Shown one piece after another: positions 15,757 to 23,845 of a stretch of 32,804 nt of DNA. The position numbers and the translations under genes are program-made. This DNA comes from CAMEON01 sp045602325 (lineage in GTDB: Bacteria; Bacillota; Clostridia; Oscillospirales; CAG-272): positions 1-32,804 of the forward strand of contig JAZSBH010000171.1 of NCBI GenBank assembly GCA_045602325.1, in the 5' to 3' direction. The notes below the pieces were generated by a model. The model saw nothing but the letters and a program-made list of their open reading frames with translations, did no database searches and had not been told where the DNA came from. Each line of letters begins with the position of its first letter. The first letter of the stretch is position 1.

Positions 15757-15784
15757 AGTATAGCACAAAAAATTTTTTTGTCAA
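15757..15784 (-). promoter_or_regulatory. promoter of the LytTR-ABC operon
   Basis: TTGACA (15779-15784) and TATACT (15757-15762) are separated by a 16-base, A/T-tract spacer. The A-tract/T-tract (AAAAAATTTTTT) could bend the DNA. Confidence 0.82.
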
Positions 15785-15927
15785 GCGGATTTCGGTATGC
15801 GGTCTGTTTGGCTGGGTAAGCGGTAAATTTCAGGGCATCTCTAATGCCCTTCAGTCATTCCCTCCCCTCATTTCGCATACACTTGACCGAGACAAGCCGA
15901 ACAAGCTATGTAAAGGAAGGTACCATC

Positions 15928-18651
15928 ATGTCCAAACGTTCACGCAGTACACCGCTGACCTTCTCCGAGGCAGAGATCTCCCGCCGTGAGCACGGGAGCA
16001 ATCAGCTATCGGTCAAGCGACGCAAAAGTTTTTTTCGTCAGTTTCTTGGGAACCTGGGCGATCCCGTCATCCGCATCCTGTTGGGGGCGTTGGTGCTCAA
16101 TATCCTGTTCTCCCTGACCGGCGAGGGGGCGGATTGGTTTGAGACCGGGGGGATCGCGCTGGCGGTGTTGCTGGCTACCCTGATCTCCACCCTGTCGGAG
16201 TACGGCTCGGAGGCGGCCTTTGCGCGGCTGTCCGAGGAGTGCGCCAAGGTGTCCTGTCGGGTCAGGCGGCGCATGGAGGGGGGCAATGCTACCGGCACGG
16301 TCTGTGAGATCCCGCTGGCGGACGTGGCTGTGGGAGACGTGGTGGTTCTGGGTGCAGGAGAGATGATTCCAGCGGACGGCATTCTCCTTACGGGATCGCT
16401 CCAAGTGGACCAGTCCGCCATGACGGGTGAGAGCCGCGAGGTGGAGAAAAAGCCCTTGCGGGATGGGAACAATTTCCCCGCCGAGCCCATACCGTCCGAT
16501 ACCTGTGCGCTGTTCCGCGGGTGCGTGATTCTGGGCGGCAGCGGGGAAATGCTGGTCACCCGGGTGGGGGATCACACCTTCCTGGGGCATATCTCCGAGG
16601 AGGTGCAGGAGGACACCCGCGAGAGTCCGCTCAAGCTCCGTCTGGCCAAGCTGGCAGGGCAGATCAGCCGTCTGGGTTACGTGGCAGCGGCACTGGTTGC
16701 AATGGTATTTCTGCTGGGAGTTTTCCTCCTGGACAGCGGATTCGATTCGACCATCATCCTGCAAAAGCTCTCCGACTGGCGGTACGTGTGGGAGCAGCTC
16801 TTCCACGCGCTGACCTTGGGACTGACCGTGTTGGTGGTCGCCGTTCCCGAGGGGCTTCCCATGATGATCGCGGTGGTGTTGTCCTCCAACATCAAAAAGA
16901 TGGTAAAGGATCAGGTGCTGGTTCGCAAGCCCGTGGGTATTGAGGCGGCAGGGAGTATGAACCTGCTCTTTACCGATAAAACGGGGACGCTGACCGAGGG
17001 GAAATTGAGTATTGGCAAGATCATCACGGGAGATGGGCGTTCCTGTCTCGATGCCGAGGATTTCCGCCGAAGTGCACCCCGTCTGTTCGGCTGTTTCGCC
17101 GATGGCTGTACCTGCAATACGTCCTCTGTAGCCGGCCGGGGCGAGGGAGGGAAACGGCGGGCACTGGGCGGGAACGCTACCGACAGGGCGCTTCTGGATG
17201 CAGTGCTTCCCTTTGCCGCCCCCTCTCACGAGGTACTGTTCCGGGTTCCCTTTGACAGCACGCGAAAAAGCTCCTGCGCAGTGATCAAGCGGGACGGGCG
17301 CGAGGTGCTTCTGGTTAAGGGAGCCCCCGAACGGCTCATGGCACGGCTCGTGGACACCTACCGTCCCGACGGCACGCGGGGGAGTGTAGACAGAGCGGCA
17401 CTCATGCAAAAAATACAGGCCTTGACCGCCAAAGGAGGGAGAGTCATCCTCTGCGCGGAGACGGTGGCCGGGCGTGTAAACATCCCCACACGCACACGTC
17501 TGGAGGGCGGAGACTACGGAGCCTTGACCCTGGTATGCGCTCTTCTACTCACCGACAAGGTGCGGAGGGAAGCCCCCGAATCGGTGAGAAAGCTCCGTCG
17601 GGCAGGTATTCACGTGGTCATGATGACGGGAGATAACCGCGACACCGCCCGCTCTATTGCTGAGTCCTGCGGGATTTTGGGACAAGGGGTGAATTTGGTG
17701 GTGGACAGCGAGGAGTTGTCCCGCATGAGCGATCGTCAGGTACGGGATATTCTACCCAAATTGGGGGTTGTCGCCCGCGCTCTGCCCACCGATAAGAGCC
17801 GTTTGGTACGCATCGCTCAAGAAGCCGAGCTGGTGGTGGGCATGACGGGGGACGGCATCAACGACGCTCCCGCCCTCAAACGGGCGGACATCGGCTTTGC
17901 CATGGGAGCGGGTACCCAAGTAGCCAAGGATGCAGGGGATATCATCATTCTGGACAACAACCTCTCCTCCATCGTCCGTGCCGTGCTCTACGGACGCACC
18001 ATATTCAAGTCCATCCGCAAGTTCATTACCCTTCAACTCACCATGAATTTCTGTGCCGTGGGAGTGACCATGATCTGTCCCTTCATCGGCATCGACGCCC
18101 CCGTGACCGTGGTGCAGATGCTGTGGATCAACCTCATCATGGACACCCTGGGCGGGTTGGCCTTCGCGGGAGAGGCACCGCTCGCCTCCTACATGGAGGA
18201 AAAACCCAAACGGCGGGATGAACCCATCCTCAACCGTTATATGATGGAGGAGATCGTCTGGCTGGGATGCTTTACGGTGGCGCTTTGCCTCCTATTCCTG
18301 AAACTGCCTGTGATTACGGATCGGTTCCGTCCTGCCGAGGATAACATATATCTGCTGACAGCGTTTTTTGCCCTGTTCATCTTCGCCTCGGTGTTCAACT
18401 GCTTCAATGCACGCACCGACCGACTCAACATCTATGCGGGACTTCCCCGCAACAAAGGCTTCTGCTTCATCATGATCGCGGTACTGGCGGTGCAGATCCT
18501 GTTCGTGTACATCGGCGGGGCGGTTCTGCGGACGGCTCCGTTGACCAAGGAAGAGCTTGGCGTGACGTTCCTTCTGGCTCTGACGGTATTCCCTGCTGAG
18601 TTTTTGCGGAAGGTGTGGCGGAGACTTTCAGGGAATAGCGAAGGATATTGA
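15928..18651 (+). CDS. calcium-translocating P-type ATPase, PMCA-like
   Basis: The 907-residue pump exports Ca2+ across the cytoplasmic membrane. Motifs occur in the expected order: an N-terminal TFSEAEISRREHGSNQL, actuator TGES (166-169), PEGLP in M4 (307-311), phosphorylated Asp350 in DKTGTLT, KGAPERLM in the nucleotide domain, TGDGINDAPALKRADIG in the hinge, and M6 WINLIMDTLGGLAFAGE. The Asn and Asp in M6 plus PEGLP are the calcium ligands of PMCA-type pumps. No calmodulin-binding tail is present. AAAGGAAGG precedes the ATG at 15928; an in-frame ATG at 15844 has no such site. A terminator follows. It is divergent from the LytTR operon, with 195 bp between the two starts. Confidence 0.93.
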   Translation: MSKRSRSTPLTFSEAEISRREHGSNQLSVKRRKSFFRQFLGNLGDPVIRILLGALVLNILFSLTGEGADWFETGGIALAVLLATLISTLSEYGSEAAFARLSEECAKVSCRVRRRMEGGNATGTVCEIPLADVAVGDVVVLGAGEMIPADGILLTGSLQVDQSAMTGESREVEKKPLRDGNNFPAEPIPSDTCALFRGCVILGGSGEMLVTRVGDHTFLGHISEEVQEDTRESPLKLRLAKLAGQISRLGYVAAALVAMVFLLGVFLLDSGFDSTIILQKLSDWRYVWEQLFHALTLGLTVLVVAVPEGLPMMIAVVLSSNIKKMVKDQVLVRKPVGIEAAGSMNLLFTDKTGTLTEGKLSIGKIITGDGRSCLDAEDFRRSAPRLFGCFADGCTCNTSSVAGRGEGGKRRALGGNATDRALLDAVLPFAAPSHEVLFRVPFDSTRKSSCAVIKRDGREVLLVKGAPERLMARLVDTYRPDGTRGSVDRAALMQKIQALTAKGGRVILCAETVAGRVNIPTRTRLEGGDYGALTLVCALLLTDKVRREAPESVRKLRRAGIHVVMMTGDNRDTARSIAESCGILGQGVNLVVDSEELSRMSDRQVRDILPKLGVVARALPTDKSRLVRIAQEAELVVGMTGDGINDAPALKRADIGFAMGAGTQVAKDAGDIIILDNNLSSIVRAVLYGRTIFKSIRKFITLQLTMNFCAVGVTMICPFIGIDAPVTVVQMLWINLIMDTLGGLAFAGEAPLASYMEEKPKRRDEPILNRYMMEEIVWLGCFTVALCLLFLKLPVITDRFRPAEDNIYLLTAFFALFIFASVFNCFNARTDRLNIYAGLPRNKGFCFIMIAVLAVQILFVYIGGAVLRTAPLTKEELGVTFLLALTVFPAEFLRKVWRRLSGNSEGY

Positions 18652-18681
18652 TCCGATTCTATTTACAACAATACTCAAAGA

Positions 18682-18713
18682 AAAGCGGGCTGCCAATCAA
18701 AGCAGTCCGCTTT
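18682..18713. terminator. bidirectional terminator between convergent genes
   Basis: AAAGCGGGCTGC (18682-18693) pairs with GCAGTCCGCTTT (18702-18713). On the minus strand a TTTTCTTTG tail follows, on plus only TTTACAT. It separates the calcium ATPase from the lipoprotein gene. Confidence 0.82.
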
Positions 18714-18727
18714 ACATATGTTAGCGA

Positions 18728-19345
18728 TCAGTTTTTCAGCTCAAATTCCACGTATACATCCCGATCATAGAAATGACGGATGCGGTACGTTCCCTCCATG
18801 GGAGGTTCTTTTTTGAAAAGACCCTGACCAAAATCCAATCCAAACCTCGCACATGTGTTTTCATCGGGCGGTTTTACCGTCCACAACATCTCCACACCAC
18901 ATTGTCCGACCTCAATTTCCCGATCACCTTCCACGCGTGCCACATAGAAAGTCTCATCGATTGAAAATGTTTCGCCAGGAGTATTCCACACCACGTAGAA
19001 AGTTACACGGTGAAAATCCACGGGATATACCGACTCATCCATGACCAAGGTAAACTCGTGCTCTTTTCCGTCGTCTGCCGATACGTCGGAGGTCACCTCC
19101 TCGGTCTCCGCGAGCTCTGTTTCCGTAGGTACCGTCTCGACGGCCACGGTCTCGGCCTCTTCTGTTTCGGAATCGGTCTCTGCGTACACATTTTCTGCGG
19201 CGGTGTCCGCCTCAGTCACAGTTCCTTTCGATGCGGTATCATCACCGTTCATGGCTATGAGATCTCCACAAGCCGTCATGGGCAAAATCACAACCATCAA
19301 GCACATCAGTAACAGACATAACCATTTATATCTATGTCGATTCAT
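18728..19345 (-). CDS. lipoprotein with acidic Thr/Glu-rich linker and Ig-like domain
   Basis: The 205-residue protein has a signal peptide ending at a lipobox MTAC (Cys26). An acidic low-complexity linker rich in Glu, Thr, Val and Ala fills residues about 30-92. The C-terminal domain (about 95-205) is beta-rich: EFTLVMDESVYP, VTFYVVWNTPGETFSIDETF, then an EGTYRIRHFYDRD segment and a FELKN end. The order YP...V...N...Y/F-x-V...GxYR...F-x-L resembles bacterial Ig-like domains of the Big_14 type, but this is by eye. The ATG at 19345 has AAGGAG 8 bases upstream. Its frame begins 15 bp after the protease stop, so the two are co-transcribed. The function is unknown; a protease partner or substrate at the cell surface is conceivable. 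Confidence 0.75.
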   Translation of the reverse strand: MNRHRYKWLCLLLMCLMVVILPMTACGDLIAMNGDDTASKGTVTEADTAAENVYAETDSETEEAETVAVETVPTETELAETEEVTSDVSADDGKEHEFTLVMDESVYPVDFHRVTFYVVWNTPGETFSIDETFYVARVEGDREIEVGQCGVEMLWTVKPPDENTCARFGLDFGQGLFKKEPPMEGTYRIRHFYDRDVYVEFELKN

Positions 19346-19360
19346 AGTCAAGTCTCCTTA

Positions 19361-20374
19361 TTATGAATTCCATTCTTCAAGGCTATCTTCCTTTTCCGAT
19401 AGCAGCAAGCTGTACAATTCAGGCGTGATTTTTACACTTTTGTTATACAGAACTTCTCCGGTCGATACTAATTTAATCGTGCTACTATTAACCGCCCACA
19501 CTATTTGTCGTTCATCAAACATAGGCGCGCCACTTTGACCAGCAGATGTATCGATATAGGATTGGACAATGTATTTATTGGGGCAAGCCACAATAGTACC
19601 TCTAGCACGAAACATTACATACGAAGTACCAATATAATCAACAGGCTTAACTACAGGAAATCCAGCAATCTCAACTCTGTCATCTACGAAGTCCGAATAA
19701 TTTGTATGGCAATCAAAACCCATCCATCCTTGACGATTTCCAATATCTGTTGAGGTCTTCACAATTGCCCAATCGTAATCATCATCCCTAGATTCATAAA
19801 AATTTTTAGGAATAATATATTGTTCAACCGAACAACGTTCCCCATAATCACTCATGCTGTTATATTCTGTGTAAATAATACATTGTTCAACAAAATCCAG
19901 ACGAGTACGCACCACATGGGCTGCTGTTAAAACAAGATCGGGACCTATAAGGACACCTGTCCCTTGAGTTGGTATCAAATTTCCTGCTTCGTCACGATAT
20001 AGAATATCTAGAAATACAATTTTTGAATAAGGAGCTAACGATACATCAGTAACCGGTTTACGGCCATCGTTGCCTACAATACCACGGTTAGAACTCTCAT
20101 TTTCCTCATCCGATGCGGTTGAGGTGGTTGAAATATCCCAAGGCGTATTGTTATCGGAAGAAGATGACGCTGTAGGAGCATACTTAAATCGGGTCAGTCT
20201 TTCAGTTTCCGGATAATACGAATACAAATACAAATCTTCCAGATCACTTCCGCTCGTTTCTTCTACATTCGCAGTTGTCATAAAACAATCGGCCATACAA
20301 TTATATGGCATTGCAATTAAAAATGCTATCGTTAAGAAAAAAGCGATAAATCTTTTACTACCAAAGCTGAACAT
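19361..20374 (-). CDS. secreted V8-like (glutamyl endopeptidase family) serine protease
   Basis: The 337-residue protein has a signal peptide (about 1-28). A Ser/Thr/Asp-rich propeptide-like region runs to about residue 100. The trypsin-fold domain has the triad His153 (LTAAHVV), Asp201 (DDYDWAIVK) and Ser281 (TSAGQSGAPMF). The run GRKPVTDVSLAPYSKIVFLD then GTGVLIGPDLVLTAAHVV matches the start of mature glutamyl endopeptidases such as staphylococcal V8, which in many cases need N-terminal processing. The signal-peptide cleavage leaves no lipobox, so the enzyme is probably released. The gene is AT-richer than its flanks, which suggests recent transfer. It has a perfect promoter (20407-20435) and GGAGGTGA before the ATG, and heads a two-gene operon with the lipoprotein gene. 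Confidence 0.88.
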   Translation of the reverse strand: MFSFGSKRFIAFFLTIAFLIAMPYNCMADCFMTTANVEETSGSDLEDLYLYSYYPETERLTRFKYAPTASSSSDNNTPWDISTTSTASDEENESSNRGIVGNDGRKPVTDVSLAPYSKIVFLDILYRDEAGNLIPTQGTGVLIGPDLVLTAAHVVRTRLDFVEQCIIYTEYNSMSDYGERCSVEQYIIPKNFYESRDDDYDWAIVKTSTDIGNRQGWMGFDCHTNYSDFVDDRVEIAGFPVVKPVDYIGTSYVMFRARGTIVACPNKYIVQSYIDTSAGQSGAPMFDERQIVWAVNSSTIKLVSTGEVLYNKSVKITPELYSLLLSEKEDSLEEWNS

Positions 20375-20406
20375 GTGTGCTCACCTCCAGTAAATGTGAT
20401 AAAAGA

Positions 20407-20435
20407 ATTATACCATAGTGCCACCGACATGTCAA
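20407..20435 (-). promoter_or_regulatory. consensus promoter of the protease-lipoprotein operon
   Basis: TTGACA (20430-20435), a 17-base spacer and TATAAT (20407-20412) match consensus exactly on the minus strand. Confidence 0.92.
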
Positions 20436-20490
20436 TGCAAATCATCGAAAAAATTTATAAAATATTCATTCACAACCAAAAAAATCACCC

Positions 20491-20519
20491 TTGACAATTC
20501 TCCAAATGTGTGGTATACT
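20491..20519 (+). promoter_or_regulatory. sigma-A promoter of the 105-residue protein gene
   Basis: TTGACA (20491-20496), a 17-base spacer and TATACT (20514-20519). AAGGAGG at 20547-20553 gives a strong translation start at 20562. Confidence 0.9.
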
Positions 20520-20561
20520 ATAAGTTGAACAATTATTTCATGCGATAAGGAGGATTCAGAC

Positions 20562-20879
20562 ATGAGTGCCGATGCATTGAATCTGACGGGTGCCCCTCTG
20601 GTTGAGGGCAAGTACCTGATGTACAAGGATCGTCCCCTGGTTCGCGAGGGCGACACCATCTGCTACGGAGATATGGCCGAGAAATATATTCTCATCATGG
20701 AGATTTTCAGCTACAAGGAAGAGAACGGCGTTAAGGTGCCCGATACCATCCTGGTTCAGGTGGTAGAGAGCGAGGATCAAAACAAGATCGTCCGCCAGGG
20801 CGAAAAGAAAGGGCTGTATGAGGCCTTTGGCTACGGCCTGATCTGGCTGGAGCAGGCTCTCGGCAAAGAAGAGGCTTAA
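20562..20879 (+). CDS. unrecognised 105-residue cytoplasmic protein
   Basis: The protein is soluble, acidic and free of Cys clusters, signal peptides or membrane helices. It opens with MSADALNLTGAPLVEGKYLM, has a GDTICYGDMAEKYILIMEIF core, an NGVKVPDTILVQVVES strand-like segment and ends in a helix with YGLIWLEQAL. The alternating pattern suggests a small mixed alpha/beta fold. A near-consensus promoter, an ideal ribosome binding site and an immediate terminator (20900-20931) mark it as a separately and probably highly expressed gene. I do not recognise a family. Its coding pattern resembles the neighbouring housekeeping genes rather than the AT-rich protease locus beside it. Confidence 0.85.
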   Translation: MSADALNLTGAPLVEGKYLMYKDRPLVREGDTICYGDMAEKYILIMEIFSYKEENGVKVPDTILVQVVESEDQNKIVRQGEKKGLYEAFGYGLIWLEQALGKEEA

Positions 20880-20899
20880 GCCCGGAACCCATACCAAGC

Positions 20900-20931
20900 A
20901 AGCGGGCTTAACGAGCCCGCTTCTGCTTTTT
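20900..20931 (+). terminator. intrinsic terminator after the 105-residue gene
   Basis: AAGCGGGCT (20900-20908) pairs with AGCCCGCTT (20914-20922), followed by CTGCTTTTT. The next gene starts only 14 bp later. Confidence 0.88.
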
Positions 20932-20944
20932 CGGAAGGGATATT

Positions 20945-22069
20945 ATGAATTTTCAATATACGAAAACTTTGATTCACGATGCCGTTGAACGGCAAATCAT
21001 CCCCTGCGCCGCCTATGCTGTCGGACGGGGTAACGACGTGTATATCCGGGAAGCTGTAGGTTCTCGCTCCCTGTTTCCGTCACGGGAGCCCTTGCGAGAG
21101 GATACCCTCTTTGATATGGCGTCCCTCACCAAGGTGCTGTCCACCACCATGGTCGCTCTGCGCTTTTTGGAGAAAGGGCGGCTCCTGCTGACCGATCCCC
21201 TGTCCCGCTTTTTCTCCGAGGAAGAGCTGGCGGGAGCCCCCGAAGGGCGGGCCGACGCAACTGTCTTTCATCTGATGACCCATACATCGGGGATCACCCC
21301 CGGCATCGCTCTATGGAACGTTATTCCCCATGAGCTTGTGGGCGCACCCGAATTTGACTCTGCCGTGGCGGGCGTTATCTTACGCTCCGCGCCCTTCTGC
21401 AAGGTGGGGGAGCAGGTGCATTACTCCTGCATGGGGTATATCCTGCTCCAAAAAATTCTGGAGCGGATCAGCGGAAAGCCGCTGGACATTCTGGCAAAGG
21501 AATACGTATTCGACCCGCTGGGCATGGCCTCTACGGGATATCTGCCCTTCGGAAGCAATCTGAACAAGCCCGACTGCAACGCCGCAGCTACCGAGTTTTC
21601 CTCCATCCATCAGTATTACATCCGCGGCCACGTCCACGACGAGAACGCCCATTTCCTATGCGGCGTGTCGGGTAATGCAGGTGTGTTCTCCACGCTGGAC
21701 GACATGGTGAAGTTCGCCCAAATGCTCTCCCTGCGAGGGGAGATGCCTGCCTCTGTGAATGGCGGACGGTACCTGTCCCGGCGGATGTTTGATCTGGCCG
21801 TACAGGACTATACCCCCGGTTTAAACGAGTCACGCGGTCTGGGACTGCAGCTCCGCCCTCCCCTTCCCGCGCTTTCGGCGGCGGGTGATCTGTTCGCCTA
21901 TGGCTCCTACGGTCACACGGGATTTACGGGAACCTCCCTCTACGTGGACGCCGAGACGGGTGTGTGGGCTGTACTTCTTACCAACACGGTACACCTGGGG
22001 CGGGACAAGACCGAGTTTTTCCGGGTGCGGCGGCTGTTTCACAACACCGTGGCGGCGGCCATGCAATGA
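20945..22069 (+). CDS. serine hydrolase, class C beta-lactamase / DD-peptidase fold
   Basis: The 374-residue protein has the SxxK nucleophile motif at Ser60-Leu-Thr-Lys63, in the setting LFDMASLTKVLSTT. A Tyr-Ser-Cys (160-162) stands in the position of the Tyr-x-Asn motif, and His-Thr-Gly lies at 324-326 in SYGHTGFTGT. The usual FHLMTHTSGI and SGNAGVFST segments are present. No signal peptide is visible, so it is probably cytoplasmic. Family members cleave esters, D-amino-acid peptides or beta-lactams; the actual substrate is unknown. The Cys in place of Asn also occurs in esterase-like relatives and argues against a true beta-lactamase. The ATG is preceded by GGAAGGGA. It sits between two terminators, 20900-20931 and 22089-22118. 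Confidence 0.9.
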   Translation: MNFQYTKTLIHDAVERQIIPCAAYAVGRGNDVYIREAVGSRSLFPSREPLREDTLFDMASLTKVLSTTMVALRFLEKGRLLLTDPLSRFFSEEELAGAPEGRADATVFHLMTHTSGITPGIALWNVIPHELVGAPEFDSAVAGVILRSAPFCKVGEQVHYSCMGYILLQKILERISGKPLDILAKEYVFDPLGMASTGYLPFGSNLNKPDCNAAATEFSSIHQYYIRGHVHDENAHFLCGVSGNAGVFSTLDDMVKFAQMLSLRGEMPASVNGGRYLSRRMFDLAVQDYTPGLNESRGLGLQLRPPLPALSAAGDLFAYGSYGHTGFTGTSLYVDAETGVWAVLLTNTVHLGRDKTEFFRVRRLFHNTVAAAMQ

Positions 22070-22088
22070 CAGAAAGACATCCCGAAAG

Positions 22089-22118
22089 ATCCGCAGAGGC
22101 ATATTCTGCGGATTTTTT
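22089..22118 (+). terminator. intrinsic terminator after serine hydrolase
   Basis: ATCCGCAGA (22089-22097) pairs with TCTGCGGAT (22105-22112 region), followed by six T. Confidence 0.9.
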
Positions 22119-22198
22119 GTATTCGGGTTCCAATTCCAAGCAGATTTGGCGACATATAGGGTAAGGGAGAACACCATCCCGAAAGGAGGTCTATCTAT

Positions 22199-22774
22199 AT
22201 GGACAAACAGAAACATATTTGCCCCGATGACGAAATCGTCAATCTGTATTGGGCGCGCAACGAGGAAGCCATTGCCGCCACTGACCGCAAGTACGGCGGG
22301 TATCTCTACACCGTCGCCTACAACATCCTCCACGATCCCCAAGACTGTGAGGAATGTCGGAACGACACCTATCTCCGAACCTGGAACACCGTCCCGCCGA
22401 ACAGACCCACAAGGCTGTCTGCTTATCTCACCAGGATCATCCGCGTCATCTCCATTGACCGCTATCGAGAGCGGACGAGACAAAAGCGGGTTCCCTCCGA
22501 GATGACGATATCCTTGGAGGATCTGGCCGAAACCCTGGCGTCCGACGCGGAACGGGAGCAGGAGTCCGCCGAGCTGGCGCGGTGTATATCGGACTACCTT
22601 GCTTCCCTCCCCAAACGGCGGCGGTTGATCTTTGTCTGCCGCTACTACTGCGCCGACCCTCCCAACAGCATTGCCGCCATGCTGGGGATCACCTCCTCGG
22701 CGGTATACAAGGAGCTGAAAAAGATCAAGGACGGACTGCGGACACACTTGGAAAAGGAGGGTTTTTCCTTATGA
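22199..22774 (+). CDS. ECF-type sigma-70 factor
   Basis: The 191-residue factor has sigma region 2 (about 15-85; GGYLYTVAYNILHDPQDCEE, then NDTYLRTWNTVPP, then LSAYLTRIIRVISIDRYRER) and region 4 (about 130-185; LPKRRRLIFVCRYYC and an ITSSAVYKELKKIKDGL recognition helix). Region 3 is absent, as in ECF factors. The ATG at 22199 follows an ideal AAAGGAGGT at 22182-22190. Its stop overlaps the next start (ATGA), so the partner protein is translated in step. A membrane-anchored anti-sigma as the next gene is the usual arrangement. Confidence 0.92.
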   Translation: MDKQKHICPDDEIVNLYWARNEEAIAATDRKYGGYLYTVAYNILHDPQDCEECRNDTYLRTWNTVPPNRPTRLSAYLTRIIRVISIDRYRERTRQKRVPSEMTISLEDLAETLASDAEREQESAELARCISDYLASLPKRRRLIFVCRYYCADPPNSIAAMLGITSSAVYKELKKIKDGLRTHLEKEGFSL

Positions 22775-23466
22775 CGCAAGAGATTTTGATGGATGCCATC
22801 ACCGCACTGAACGGTGACTTTCTGGACGAGGCACTGTGCAAGCGGGCACGGCTACTGCCCCGTACTGCGCGGAGGCTCAAGCCACTGACGGTAAAACGGT
22901 TGAGCACCTTGGCTGCCTGTTTGGCGGTGGTTTTGGCGGCGGGACTCTACGCCAAAACCGTATTCACGGACAGTCACGGTATCGCTCCCCACTCCGAATA
23001 TTTCACCTCAGCTGAAGCGGTAGAAGACTTTTTGGGCGAAGACTTACTCCTGGAACAGCTGGATGATCCCTTGGCCCGAGACCGGGACATTCACGTGACC
23101 TTCCCCACATACGAGGACGGTACCCACGGTGATAAGCCGCTCATGCTGAACGCACGGTATATAGCGATCGAGCATGATAACAGCCTCTCTACCATAGACG
23201 TCACCACCTATGTAGATCTCTATATCCTCTTTGATCGCGACAGAGTGGAGGACAGCTACATCGGCGGTTACGACGAGCAAGGACTCTCAAAACAGTACGG
23301 GGAGATCACCGTGGTCTATTCCCTCATCGAAGACGGCATGATGCACGGGCAGGCGAAGTTCCTCTACGGCGGAAATCTCTACGTCCTGGACGTCAATTCT
23401 ACGGGGGACACCAACCTTCTCATGAAGTATTTGGATATGCTTCTGGACGAGGAGGTCGCGTCATGA
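22771..23466 (+). CDS. membrane-anchored protein, putative anti-sigma factor
   Basis: The 231-residue protein has a cytoplasmic N-terminal part (1-43; DAITALNGDFLDEALCKRAR, basic up to VKRLS), one membrane helix (about 44-62) and an extracytoplasmic domain (about 65-231) of mixed beta character with no recognised family. This layout and the 4-base overlap with the ECF sigma gene are what one expects of an anti-sigma factor; the zinc-binding HxxxCxxC motif of ZAS-type anti-sigmas is absent. The start at 22771 has AAAAGGAGG 10 bases upstream. The gene overlaps the next one by 4 bases. Confidence 0.8.
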   Translation: MTQEILMDAITALNGDFLDEALCKRARLLPRTARRLKPLTVKRLSTLAACLAVVLAAGLYAKTVFTDSHGIAPHSEYFTSAEAVEDFLGEDLLLEQLDDPLARDRDIHVTFPTYEDGTHGDKPLMLNARYIAIEHDNSLSTIDVTTYVDLYILFDRDRVEDSYIGGYDEQGLSKQYGEITVVYSLIEDGMMHGQAKFLYGGNLYVLDVNSTGDTNLLMKYLDMLLDEEVAS

Positions 23467-23801
23467 TCGCCTTGATACGAAGCGGATTTTTCCTGGATTT
23501 CGGGGAGTATGCGGCGTGGATCTGGGCGCTTCTGTTCGTATGCGGCGGGATTCTTTGCCTACTGATACGAACAAAGAGCGCCAGACTCATCACGGCCTGT
23601 GTGTGTCTTGCGCTCCTGGGGATATTCGATCTGATGGCTTTATTGCCCACTCCTGCCCCGCTTGAAGGAGACGGTTACGCTGTTCTGGGAGATGTGGGGC
23701 TGGTGGGGGCGAGTTTTCTTGTGCCTTTCGCGGCGGGCGTATGGTTCTTCCTGCTCATCTCAGGCATAATTCGTTGCCTGTATTGGAACCGGAATAGGTA
23801 A
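23463..23801 (+). CDS. small membrane protein of the ECF sigma operon
   Basis: The 112-residue protein has three hydrophobic segments (about 14-36, 41-60, 77-103) and a basic C-terminal end (CLYWNRNR). It starts in an ATGA overlap with the putative anti-sigma gene, so the three genes form one translationally coupled unit. No family is recognised. A role with the anti-sigma (sensing or release) is inferred from position only. Confidence 0.8.
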   Translation: MIALIRSGFFLDFGEYAAWIWALLFVCGGILCLLIRTKSARLITACVCLALLGIFDLMALLPTPAPLEGDGYAVLGDVGLVGASFLVPFAAGVWFFLLISGIIRCLYWNRNR

Positions 23802-23845
23802 TTTTAAAATGATGCAAATTGGGGTTTAACGGCGGGCACTTTCTA

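Noticed and set aside
15882..15917. TTGACC-N18-TATGTA as promoter of the calcium ATPase
   Set aside because: The -10 box would overlap the ribosome binding site, leaving too short a leader; boxes are poor.
16006..17409. 467-codon minus-strand frame
   Set aside because: It is antisense to the calcium ATPase; rich in His, Gln and Pro with no family motif and no ribosome binding site.
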